Positions 1 through 12,135 of a DNA stretch of 64,000 nucleotides are shown one piece after another; positions within the stretch are counted from its first letter, which is position 1; each line of letters begins with the position of its first letter. This stretch comes from Ecdyonurus torrentis. Taxonomy: Eukaryota; Arthropoda; Insecta; Ephemeroptera; Heptageniidae. The position numbers and the translations under genes are program-made. The stretch lies in contig OX439135.1 of assembly GCA_949318235.1 (NCBI GenBank), forward strand, positions 28,032,587 through 28,096,586, given 5' to 3'. Below the pieces are notes generated by a model that saw only the letters and a list, made by a program, of their open reading frames with translations, was not told the DNA's origin and made no database searches.

Positions 1-3000
1 AAATGTATCACATTGAAATGTCTTATGAAAAATTTATTACACTTTAGTCGCAAAAAATAAAACTTTCCTAATTTTTTAGAATTTTCGTATTTTCTTACCG
101 AAGTCTATAGCATTGTAGCCCATATGAAGAAAAAAAAAGTTTGTAACTCGAGTTCTAATTGAGATGTAAAGTTGTGGTTTTGAAATAAAGTGATGCAAAA
201 CGCTCTATAGTACTAAATTTACCTCTAGAAACAAAATTAAGAAAAAAAAAAAATTTCGAAAAAAATTGTGTTTTTCAGATTCTGAAAACGATTTTTGATG
301 ATATCTCAGAAACTAATAATGCTACAGACTTACGGTTTGAACTGAAATGTATCACTTTGAAATGTCTTATGAAAAGTTTATAACACTTTAGTCGCAAAAA
401 CTAAAACTTTCTCAGTTTTTGAGAATTTTCGAATTTTCTTACCGATGTCTATAGCATTGTAGCCCATATGAAGAAAAAAAAAGTTTGTAACTTGAGTTCT
501 AATTGAGATGTAAAGTTGTGGTTTTGAAATAAAGTGATGCAAAACGCTCTATAGTACTAAATTTACCTCTAGAAACAAAATTGAGAAAAAAAAATTTTCG
601 AAAAAAATTGTGTTTTTCAGATTTTGAAAACGATTTTTGATGATATCTCAGAAACTAATAATGCTACAGACTTACGGTTTGAACTGAAATGTATCACTTT
701 GAAATGTCTTATGAAAAGTTTATAACACTTTAGTCGCAAAAACTAAAACTTTCTCAGTTTTTGAGAATTTTCGAATTTTCTTACCGATGTCTATAGCATT
801 GTAGCCCATATGAAGAAAAAAAAAGTTTGTAACTTGAGTTCTAATTGAGATGTAAAGTTGTGGTTTTGAAATAAAGTGATGCAAAACGCTCTATAGTACT
901 AAATTTACCTCTAGAAACAAAATTGAGAAAAAAAAATTTTCAAAAAAAAATTGTGTTTTTCAGATTCTGAAAACGATTTTTGATTATATCTCAGAAACTA
1001 ATATTGCTACAGACTTACGGTTTGAACTGAAATGTATCACTTTGAAATGTCTTATGAAAAGTTTATAACACTTTAGTCGCAAAAACTAAAACTTTCTCAG
1101 TTTTTGAGAATTTTCGAATTTTCTTACCGATGTCTATAGCATTGTAGCCCATATGAAGAAAAAAAAAGTTTGTAACTCGAGTTTTAATTGAGATGGAAAG
1201 TTGTGGTTTTGAAATAAAGTGATGCAAAACGCTCTATAGTATTAAATTTACCTCTAGAAACAAAATTGAGAAAAAAAATTTTTCGAAAAAAATTGTGTTT
1301 TTCAGAATCTAAAAACGATTTTTGATGATATCTCAGAAACTAATAATGCTACAGACTTACGGTTTGAACTGAAATGTATCACTTTGAAATGTCTAACGAA
1401 AAGTTTATGACACTTTAGTCGCAAAAACTAAAACTTTCTCAGTTTTTGAGAATTTTTGAATTTTCTTACCGATGTCTATAGCATTGTAGCCCATATGAAG
1501 AAAAAAAAAGTTTGTAACTCGAGTTTTAATTGAGATGGAAAGTTGTGGTTTTGAAATAAAGTGATGCAAAACGCTCTATAGTACTAAATTTACCTCTAGA
1601 AACAAAATTAAAAAAAAAAAAAAATTCGAAAAAAATTGTGTTTTTCAGATTCTGAAAACGATTTTTGATGATATCTCAGAAACTAATAATGCTACAGACT
1701 TACGGTTCGAACTGAAATGTATCACTTTGAAATGTCTAACGAAAAGTTTATGACACTTTAGTCGCAAAAAATAAAACTTTCTCAGTTTTTGAGAATTTTC
1801 GTATTTTCTTACCGAAGTCTATAGCATTGTAGCCCATATGAAGAAAAAAAAAGTTTGTAACTCGAGTTCCAATTGAGATAGAAAGTTGCGGTTTTGAAAT
1901 AAAGTGATGCAAAATGCTCTTTAGTTTTAAATTCACCTTTAGAAACAAATTTGAGAAAAATAATTTTTCGAAAAAAATAGTGTTTTTCAGATTCTGAAAA
2001 CGATTTTTGATGATATCTCAAAAACTAATTATGCTACAGACTTACGGTTTAAACTGAAATGTATCACATTGAAATGTCTTATGAAAAATTTATTACACTT
2101 TAGTCGCAAAAAATAAAACTTTCTCATTTTTTGAGAATTTTCGTATTTTCTTACCGAAGTCTATAGCATTGTAGCCCATATGAAGAAAAAACAAATTTGT
2201 AACTCGAGTTCTAATTGAGATGTAAGGTTGTGGTTTTGAAATAAAGTGATGCTAAACGCTCTATAGTACTAAATTTACCTCTAGAAACAAAATTGAGAAA
2301 AATTTTTTTTCGAAAAAACTTGTGTTTTTCAGATTCTGAAAACGATTTTTGATGATATCTCAGAAACTAATAATGCTACAGACTTACGGTTTGAACTGAA
2401 ATGTATCACTTTGAAATGTCTTATGAAAAGTTTATAACACTTTAGTCGCAAAAACTAAAACTTTCTCAGTTTTTGAGAATTTTCGAATTTTCTTACCGAT
2501 GTCTATAGCATTGTAGCCCATATGAAGAAAAAAAAAGTTTGTAACTCGAGTTTTAATTGAGATGGAAAGTTGTGGTTTTGAAATAAAGTGATGCAAAACG
2601 CTCTATAGTACTAAATTTACCTCTAGAAACAAAATTAAAAAAAAAAAAAAATTCGAAAAAAATTGTGTTTTTCAGATTCTGAAAACGATTTTTGATGATA
2701 TCTCAGAAACTAATAATGCTACAGACTTACGGTTCGAACTGAAATGTATCACTTTGAAATGTCTAACGAAAAGTTTATGACACTTTAGTCGCAAAAAATA
2801 AAACTTTCTCAGTTTTTGAGAATTTTCGTATTTTCTTACCGAAGTCTATAGCATTGTAGCCCATATGAAGAAAAAAAAAGTTTGTAACTCGAGTTCCAAT
2901 TGAGATAGAAAGTTGCGGTTTTGAAATAAAGTGATGCAAAATGCTCTTTAGTTTTAAATTCACCTTTAGAAACAAATTTGAGAAAAATAATTTTTCGAAA

Positions 3001-6000
3001 AAAATAGTGTTTTTCAGATTCTGAAAACGATTTTTGATGATATCTCAAAAACTAATTATGCTACAGACTTACGGTTTAAACTGAAATGTATCACATTGAA
3101 ATGTCTTATGAAAAATTTATTACACTTTAGTCGCAAAAAATAAAACTTTCTCATTTTTTGAGAATTTTCGTATTTTCTTACCGAAGTCTATAGCATTGTA
3201 GCCCATATGAAGAAAAAACAAATTTGTAACTCGAGTTCTAATTGAGATGTAAGGTTGTGGTTTTGAAATAAAGTGATGCTAAACGCTCTATAGTACTAAA
3301 TTTACCTCTAGAAACAAAATTGAGAAAAATTTTTTTTCGAAAAAACTTGTGTTTTTCAGATTCTGAAAACGATTTTTGATGATATCTCAGAAACTAATAA
3401 TGCTACAGACTTACGGTTTGAACTGAAATGTATCACTTTGAAATGTCTTATGAAAAGTTTATAACACTTTAGTCGCAAAAACTAAAACTTTCTCAGTTTT
3501 TGAGAATTTTCGAATTTTCTTACCGATGTCTATAGCATTGTAGCCCATATGAAGAAAAAAAAAGTTTGTAACTTGAGTTCTAATTGAGATGTAAAGTTGT
3601 GGTTTTGAAATAAAGTGATGCAAAACGCTCTATAGTACTAAATTTACCTCTAGAAACAAAATTGAGAAAAAAAAATTTTCAAAAAAAAATTGTGTTTTTC
3701 AGATTCTGAAAACGATTTTTGATGATATCTCAGAAACTAATAATGCTACAGACTTACGGTTTGAACTGAAATGTATCACTTTGAAATGTCTTATGAAAAG
3801 TTTATAACACTTTAGTCGCAAAAACTAAAACTTTCTCAGTTTTTGAGAATTTTCGAATTTTCTTACCGATGTCTATAGCATTGTAGCCCATATGAAGAAA
3901 AAAAAAGTTTGTAACTCGAGTTTTAATTGAGATGGAAAGTTGTGGTTTTGAAATAAAGTGATGCAAAACGCTCTATAGTACTAAATTTACCTCTAGAAAC
4001 AAAATTGAGAAAAAAAAATTTTCGAAAAAAATTGTGTTTTTCAGAATCTGAAAACGATTTTTGCTGATATCTCAGAAACTAATAATGCTACAGACTTACG
4101 GTTTGAACTGAAATGTATCACATTGAAATGTCTTATGAAAAATTTATTACACTTTAGTCGCAAAAAATAAAACTTTCTCAGTTTTTGAGAATTTTCGTAT
4201 TTTCTTACCGAAGTCTATAGCATTGTAGCCCATATGAAGAAAAAAAAAGTTTGTAACTCGAGTTCTAATTGAGATGTAAGGTTGTGGTTTTGAAATAAAG
4301 TGATGCAAAACGCTCTATAGTACTAAATTTACCTCTAGAAACAAAATTGAGAAAAAAAATTTTTCGAAAAAAATTGTGTTTTTCAGATTCTGAAAACGAT
4401 TTTTGATGATATCTCAGAAACTAATAATGCTACAGACTTACGGTTTGAACTAAAAAAATGTATCACTTTGAAATGTCTTATGAAAAGTTTATAACACTTT
4501 AGTCGCAAAAACTAAAACTTTCTCAGTTTTTGAGAATTTTCGAATTTTCTTACCGATGTCTATAGCATTGTAGCCCATATGAAGAAAAAAAAAGTTTGTA
4601 ACTCGAGTTTTAATTGAGGTGGAAAGTTGTGGTTTTGAAATAAAGTGATGCAAAACGCTCTATAGTACTAAATTTACCTCAAGAAACAAAATTGAGAAAA
4701 AAAATTTTTCGAAAAAAATTGTGTTTTTCAGAATCTGAAAACGATTTTTGATGATATCTCAGAAACTAATAATGCTACAGACTTACGGTTTGAACTGAAA
4801 TGTATCACTTTGAAATGTCTAACGAAAAGTTTATGACACTTTAGTCGCAAAAAATAAAACTTTCTCAGTTTTTGAGAATTTTCGTATTTTCTTACCGAAG
4901 TCTATAGCATTGTAGCCCATATGAAGAAAAAAAAAGTTTGTAACTCGAGTTCCAATTGAGATAGAAAGTTGCGGTTTTGAAATAAAGTGATGCAAAATGC
5001 TCTTTAGTTTTAAATTCACCTTTAGAAACAAATTTGAGAAAAATAATTTTTCGAAAAAAATAGTGTTTTTCAGATTCTGAAAACGATTTTTGATGATATC
5101 TCAGAAACTAATAATGCTACAGACTTACGGTTTGAACTGAAATGTATCACATTGAAATGTCTTATGAAAAATTTATTACACTTTAGTCGCAAAAAATAAA
5201 ACTTTCCTAATTTTTTAGAATTTTCGTATTTTCTTACCGAAGTCTATAGCATTGTAGCCCATATGAAGAAAAAAAAAGTTTGTAACTCGAGTTCTAATTG
5301 AGATGTAAAGTTGTGGTTTTGAAATAAAGTGATGCAAAACGCTCTATAGTACTAAATTTACCTCTAGAAACAAAATTAAGAAAAAAAAAAAATTTCGAAA
5401 AAAATTGTGTTTTTCAGATTCTGAAAACGATTTTTGATGATATCTCAGAAACTAATAATGCTACAGACTTACGGTTTGAACTGAAATGTATCACTTTGAA
5501 ATGTCTTATGAAAAGTTTATAACACTTTAGTCGCAAAAACTAAAACTTTCTCAGTTTTTGAGAATTTTCGAATTTTCTTACCGATGTCTATAGCATTGTA
5601 GCCCATATGAAGAAAAAAAAAGTTTGTAACTTGAGTTCTAATTGAGATGTAAAGTTGTGGTTTTGAAATAAAGTGATGCAAAACGCTCTATAGTACTAAA
5701 TTTACCTCTAGAAACAAAATTGAGAAAAAAAATTTTTCGAAAAAAATTGTGTTTTTCAGATTTTGAAAACGATTTTTGATGATATCTCAGAAACTAATAA
5801 TGCTACAGACTTACGGTTTGAACTGAAATGTATCACATTGAAATGTCTTATGAAAAATTTATTACACTTTAGTCGCAAAAAATAAAACTTTCTCAGTTTT
5901 TGAGAATTTTCGTATTTTCTTACCGAAGTCTATAGCATTGTAGCCCATTTGAAGAAAAAAAAAATTTGTAACTCGAGTTCTAATTGAGATGTAAGGTTGT

Positions 6001-9000
6001 GGTTTTGAAATAAAGTGATGCTAAACGCTCTATAGTACTAAATTTACCTCTAGAAACAAAATTGAGAAAAAAAAATTTTCGAAAAAACTTGTGTTTTTCA
6101 GATTCTGAAAACGATTTTTGATGATATCTCAAAAACTAATAATGCTACAGACTTACGGTTTGAACTGAAATGTATCACTTTGAAATGTCTTATGAAAAGT
6201 TTATAACACTTTAGTCGCAAAAACTGAAACTTTCTCAGTTTTTGAGAATTTTCGAATTTTCTTACCGATGTCTATAGCATTGTAGCCCATATGAAGAAAA
6301 AAAAAGTTTGTAACTTGAGTTCTAATTGAGATGTAAAGTTGTGGTTTTGAAATAAAGTGATGCAAAACGCTCTATAGTACTAAATTTACCTCTAGAAACA
6401 AAATTGAGAAAAAAAAATTTTCAAAAAAAAATTGTGTTTTTCAGATTCTGAAAACGATTTTTGATGATATCTCAGAAACTAATAATGCTACAGACTTACG
6501 GTTTGAACTGAAATGTATCACTTTGAAATGTCTTATGAAAAGTTTATAACACTTTAGTCGCAAAAACTAAAACTTTCTCAGTTTTTGAGAATTTTCGAAT
6601 TTTCTTACCGATGTCTATAGCATTGTAGCCCATATGAAGAAAAAAAAAGTTTGTAACTCGAGTTTTAATTGAGATGGAAAGTTGTGGTTTTGAAATAAAG
6701 TGATGCAAAACGCTCTATAGTACTAAATTTACCTCTAGAAACAAAATTGAGAAAAAAAAATTTTCGAAAAAAATTGTGTTTTTCAGAATCTGAAAACGAT
6801 TTTTGCTGATATCTCAGAAACTAATAATGCTACAGACTTACGGTTTGAACTGAAATGTATCACATTGAAATGTCTTATGAAAAATTTATTACACTTTAGT
6901 CGCAAAAAATAAAACTTTCTCAGTTTTTGAGAATTTTCGTATTTTCTTACCGAAGTCTATAGCATTGTAGCCCATATGAAGAAAAAAAAAGTTTGTAACT
7001 CGAGTTCTAATTGAGATGTAAGGTTGTGGTTTTGAAATAAAGTGATGCAAAACGCTCTATAGTACTAAATTTACCTCTAGAAACAAAATTGAGAAAAAAA
7101 AATTTTCGAAAAAAATTGTGTTTTTCAGATTCTGAAAACGATTTTTGATGATATCTCAGAAACTAATAATGCTACAGACTTACGGTTTGAACTAAAAAAA
7201 TGTATCACTTTGAAATGTCTTATGAAAAGTTTATAACACTTTAGTCGCAAAAACTAAAACTTTCTCAGTTTTTGAGAATTTTCGAATTTTCTTACCGATG
7301 TCTATAGCATTGTAGCCCATATGAAGAAAAAAAAAGTTTGTAACTCGAGTTTTAATTGAGATGGAAAGTTGTGGTTTTGAAATAAAGTGATGCAAAACGC
7401 TCTATAGTACTAAATTTACCTCTAGAAACAAAATTGAGAAAAAAAAATTTTCGAAAAAAATTGTGTTTTTCAGAATCTGAAAACGATTTTTGATGATATC
7501 TCAGAAACTAATAATGCTACAGACTTACGGTTTGAACTGAAATGTATCACTTTGAAATGTCTAACGAAAAGTTTATGACACTTTAGTCGCAAAAAATAAA
7601 ACTTTCTCAGTTTTTGAGAATTTTCGTATTTTCTTACCGAAGTCTATAGCATTGTAGCCCATATGAAGAAAAAAAAAGTTTGTAACTCGAGTTCCAATTG
7701 AGATAGAAAGTTGCGGTTTTGAAATAAAGTGATGCAAAATGCTCTTTAGTTTTAAATTCACCGTTAGAAACAAATTTGAGAAAAAAAATTTTCGAAAAAA
7801 ATTGTGTTTTTCAGATTCTGAAAACAATTTTTGATGATATCTCAGAAACTAATAATGCTACAGACTTACGGTTTGAACTGAAATGTATCACTTTGAAATG
7901 TCTAACGAAAAGTTTATGACACTTTAGTCGCAAAAAATAAAACTTTCTCAGTTTTTGAGAATTTTCGTATTTTCTTACCGAAGTCTATAGCATTGTAGCC
8001 CATATGAAGAAAAAAAAAGTTTGTAACTCGAGTTCCAATTGAGATAGAAAGTTGCGGTTTTGAAATAAAGTGATGCAAAATGCTCTTTAGTTTTAAATTC
8101 ACCTTTAGAAACAAATTTGAGAAAAATAATTTTTCGAAAAAAATAGTGTTTTTCAGATTCTGAAAACGATTTTTGATGATATCTCAGAAAGTAATAATGC
8201 TACAGACTTACGGTTTGAACTGAAATGTATCACATTGAAATGTCTTATGAAAAATTTATTACACTTTAGTCGCAAAAAATAAAACTTTCTCAGTTTTTGA
8301 GAATTTTCGTATTTTCTTACCGAAGTCTATAGCATTGTAGCCCATATGAAGAAAAAAAAAGTTTGTAACTCGAGTTCTAATTGAGATGTAAGGTTGTGGT
8401 TTTGAAATAAAGTGATGCAAAACGCTCTATAGTACTAAATTTACCTCTAGAAACAAAATTGAGAAAAAAAATTTTTCGAAAAAAATTGTGTTTTTCAGAT
8501 TCTGAAAACGATTTTTGATGATATCTCAGAAACTAATAATGCTACAGACTTACGGTTTGAACTAAAAAAATGTATCACTTTGAATGTCTTATGAAAAGTT
8601 TATAACACTTTAGTCGCAAAAACTAAAACTTTCTCAGTTTTTGAGAATTTTCGAATTTTCTTACCGATGTCTATAGCATTGTAGCCCATATGAAGAAAAA
8701 AAAAGTTTGTAACTCGAGTTTTAATTGAGATGGAAAGTTGTGGTTTTGAAATAAAGTGATGCAAAACGCTCTATAGTACTAAATTTACCTCTAGAAACAA
8801 AATTGAGAAAAAAAAATTTTCGAAAAAAATTGTGTTTTTCAGATTTTGAAAACGATTTTTGATGATATCTCAGAAACTAATAATGCTACAGACTTACGGT
8901 TTGAACTGAAATGTATCACCTCTAAATGTCTAACGAAAAGTTAATTACACTTTAGTCCCAAAAAATAAAACTTTCTCAGTTTTTGAGAATTTTCGTATTT

Positions 9001-10042
9001 TCTTACCGAAGTCTATAGCATTGTAGCCCATATGAAGAAAAAAAAAGTTTGTAACTCGAGTTCCAATTGAGATAGAAAGTTGCGGTTTTGAAATAAAGTG
9101 ATGCAAAACGCTCTATAGTTTTAAATTCACCTCTAGAAACAAATTTGAGAAAAATAATTTTTTCAAAAAAATTGGGTTTTTCAGATTCTGAAAACGATTT
9201 TTGATGATATCTCAGAAACTTATAATGCTACAGACTTAGGGTTTGAACTGAAATGTATCACATTGAAATGTCTAACGAAAAGTTTATGACACTTTAGTCG
9301 CAAAAACTAGAACTTTCTTAGTATTTGAGAATTTTCAAATTTTCTTACCGAAGTCTATAGCATTGTAGCCCATATGAAGAAAAAAAAGGTTGTAACTCGA
9401 GTTCTAATTAAGATGTTAAGTTGTGGTTTTGAAAAAAAGTAATGCAAAACGCTCTATAGTACTAAATTCACCTCTAGAAACAAAATTGCGAAAAAAAAAT
9501 TTTCGAAAAAAAATGGGTTTTTCAGATTCTGAAAACGATTTTTGATGATATCTCAGAAACTAATAATGCTACAGACTTACGGTTTAAACTGAAATGTATC
9601 ACTTTGAAATGTCTTATGAAAAGTGTATTACACTTTAGTCGCAAAAATTAAAACTTTCTCAGTTTTTGAGAATTTTCGAATTTTCTTACCGAAGTCTATA
9701 GCATTGTAGCCCATATGAAGAAAAAAAAAGTTTGTAACTCGAGTACTAATTGAGATGTAAAGTTGTGGTTTTAAATTCAATTGATGCAAAACGCTCTATA
9801 GTACTAAATTCACCTCTAGAAACAAAATTGAGAAAAAAATTTTTTCGAAAAAAATTGTTTTTCAGATTCTGAAAACGATTTTTGATGATATCTCAGAAAC
9901 TAATAATGCTACAGACTTACAGTTTGAACTGAAATGTATCACTTTGAAATGTCTAACGAAAAGTTAATTACACTTTAGTCGCAAAAAATAAAACTTTCTC
10001 AGTTTTTGAGAATTTTCGTATTTTCTTACCGAATTCTATAGC
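1..10042 (+). repeat. SatA array 1 (about 342-bp satellite)
   Basis: Head-to-tail array of about 29 units. The landmark AAATGTATCAC falls at 1, 345, 687, 1030 and 1372, giving a period of 342-344 bp. Each unit runs through TTTAGTCGCAAAAA, CTATAGCATTGTAGCCCATA, an A-run followed by GTTTGTAACT, GCTCTATAGTACTAAATT, TTTTTCAGATTCTGAAAACG and GATTTTTGATGATATCTC. Two main variants mix: one reads TTACCGATGTC with TAATTGAGATGTAAAG, the other TTACCGAAGTC with CCAATTGAGATAGAAAG and ATGCTCTTTAG. Units after about 8.9 kb are the most divergent. The open frames of 60-84 codons on the minus strand recur once per unit and are not genes. This is non-coding satellite DNA; its orientation is set as plus by definition. 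Confidence 0.97.
1580..3640 (+). repeat. Tandem duplication of a three-unit SatA block (1027 bp)
   Basis: The block beginning near 1600 is repeated without visible change from about 2627: minus-strand open frames at 1748-1948 and 1809-2021 recur identically at 2775-2975 and 2836-3048, a shift of 1027 bp, which is three SatA units. Private variants shared by both copies include AAAAACAAATTTGTAACTCG and TGATGCTAAACGC. This is a local higher-order repeat made by recent unequal exchange. Confidence 0.9.
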
Positions 10043-10083
10043 AGTCTGTAGCATTATTAGTTTCTAAAATATCATCAAAAATT
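10043..10083 (-). repeat. SatA inverted stub at the A/C junction
   Basis: SatA plus-strand sequence stops at GAATTCTATAGCA. It is followed by GTCTGTAGCATTATTAG and TTTCTAAAATATCATC, which are SatA in the opposite orientation. SatC begins immediately after. The same stub occurs at 37733-37773 and 57101-57140. Confidence 0.85.
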
Positions 10084-12135
10084 GTGACGCCATCACTGAC
10101 TATTATTTTAATTTTAGTAGTTTATGAATTAGATAAGTGACGCCATCACTGACTACCAACTTGATTTTAGTGTTGTATGAAGTAGATAAGTGACGTCCTC
10201 ACTGACTATCAACTTGACTTTATTTGTGTATTAAGTAGATATGTGACGTCATCACTGACTATCAATTTGACTTTAGTATTGTATGAAGTAGATAAGTGAC
10301 GTCATCACTGACTATTAACTTGACTATAGTTGTGTATGAAGTAGGTATGTGACGTCATCACTAACTATCATCTTGACTTTAGTTGTGTATAAAGTAGATA
10401 TGTGACGTTATCACTAACTATCTACTAGAATTTAGTAGCGTATGAAGCAGATATGTGACGTCATCACTGACTATCATCTTGACTTTAATAGTTTATGAAG
10501 GAGATAAGTTACGCCATCACTGACTATCAACTTGACTTTAGTAGTGTATGGAAAAGATAAGTGAAGTCATCACTGACTATCAACTTGACTTTAGTGGTAT
10601 ATGAAGTAGATAAGTGACGCAATCACTGACTATCAACTTGACTTTAGTAGTGTATGAAGTAGAAAAGTGACGTCATCACTGACTATAAATTTGAGTTTAG
10701 TTCTGTATGAAGTAGATAAGTGACGTCATGACTGACTATCAACTTGTCTTTAGTAATGTATGAAGTAAATATGTGACGTCATGACTGATTATCATTTTGA
10801 ATTTAGTAGTGTATGAAGTAGATATGTGACGTCATCTCTGACTATCAACTTGACTTTAGTAGTGTATGAAGTAGATAAGTGACGTCATCACTGATTATCA
10901 TCTTGACTTTAGTTGTGTATGAAGTAGATAAGTGACGTTATTACTAAATTTCATCTTGACTTTTGTAGTGTATGAAGTAGATAAGTCACGTCATCACTGA
11001 CAATCAACTTGTCTTTAGTAGTGTATGAAGCATATATGTGACGTCATCACTGATTATCAACTTGACTTAAGTAGTGTTTGAAGTAGATATGTGACGTCAT
11101 CATTGACTATCATTTTGACTTTAGTAGTGTATAAGGTATATATGTGACGTCATCACTGACTATCAACTTGATTTTAGTTGTGTATGAATTATATAAGTGA
11201 CGTCATTACTGACTATCAACTGGTCTTTAGTAGTGTATGAAATAGATAAGTGATGTCATCACTAACTATCAACTTGATTTTCGTAGTGTATGAAGTAGAA
11301 TTGCAACGTCAACGCTGACTATCAATTTGACATTAGTAGTGTATGAAGTAGATAAGTGACGTCATCACTGACTATTAACTTGCCTTTAGTTGTGAATGAA
11401 GTAGATATGTGACGTTATCACTTACTAGCATCTTGACTTAAGTTGTGTATAAAGTAGATAACTGACATCATTACTGACTATCAACTTGACTTTAGTTGTG
11501 TATTAAGTAGATATGTGACGTCATCACTGACTATTATTTTGACTTTAGTAGTGTATGAAGTAGATGAGTGACGTCATTACTGACTATTAACTTGACTTCA
11601 GTTGTCTATGAAGTAGATATGTGACGTCATCAGTAACTATCATCTTGACTTTAGTTGTGTATAAAGTAGATAAGTGACGTTATCACTAACTATCAACTAG
11701 TATATAGTAGCGTATGAAGCAGATATGTGACGTCATCACTGACTATCAACTTGACTTTAGTAATTTATGAAGTCGATAAGTTACGTCATAATTGTTTTTC
11801 AACTTGACTTAAGTAGAGTATGAAGTAGATATATGACGTCATTACTGACGATCAACTTGACTTTAGTAGTGTATGAAGTAGAAATGCAACGTCATCATTA
11901 AATATCAATTTGACTTTAGTAGTGTATGAAGTAGATAAGTGACGTCATCACTGACTATCAATTTGAGTTTAGTTGTGTATGAAGTAGATAAGTGACGTCA
12001 TCACTGACTATCAACTTGACTTTAGTAGTGTATGAAGTAGATAAGTGACGTTACCACGTTACCACTGACTATCAACTTGACTATAGTTATGTATGTGGTA
12101 GATAAGTGACACCATCACTGACTACCAACTTGATT
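10084..12135 (+). repeat. SatC array 1 (53-bp satellite with CRE palindrome)
   Basis: About 39 head-to-tail units of 53 bp; GTGACG at 11939 and 11992 fixes the period. The unit reads GTGACGTCATCACTGAC, then TATCAACTTGACTTTAGTAG, then TGTATGAAGTAGATAA. Most units keep TGACGTCA, while others show TGACGCCA, TGACGTTA or TGACATCA, largely changes at the central CpG. AGTGACGTCATCACT is itself an overlapping inverted repeat (AGTGA/TCACT). No open reading frame of interest is present. Units differ by several substitutions, so this family is less homogeneous than SatA. Confidence 0.95.

Noticed and set aside
1..1030. CENP-B box in SatA (TTTTCTTACCG and TTCGAATTTTC)
   Set aside because: The essential spacing and the CGGG end of the 17-bp box are missing. 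TTCG and CCG alone do not make one.
1748..8114. Repeated minus-strand open frames of 66-84 codons (MFLKVNLKLKSILHHF...)
   Set aside because: They recur once per SatA unit, begin and end at fixed satellite positions, and change with unit variants. They are by-products of the repeat.
1..10042. Primate alpha satellite (171-bp half unit)
   Set aside because: Only the length agrees. The sequence is different, and the surrounding DNA is invertebrate-like.
10084..12135. CRISPR-like array because of short, regular repeats
   Set aside because: The whole 53-bp unit repeats with no unique spacers, no cas genes are present, and introns and a MITE indicate a eukaryote.
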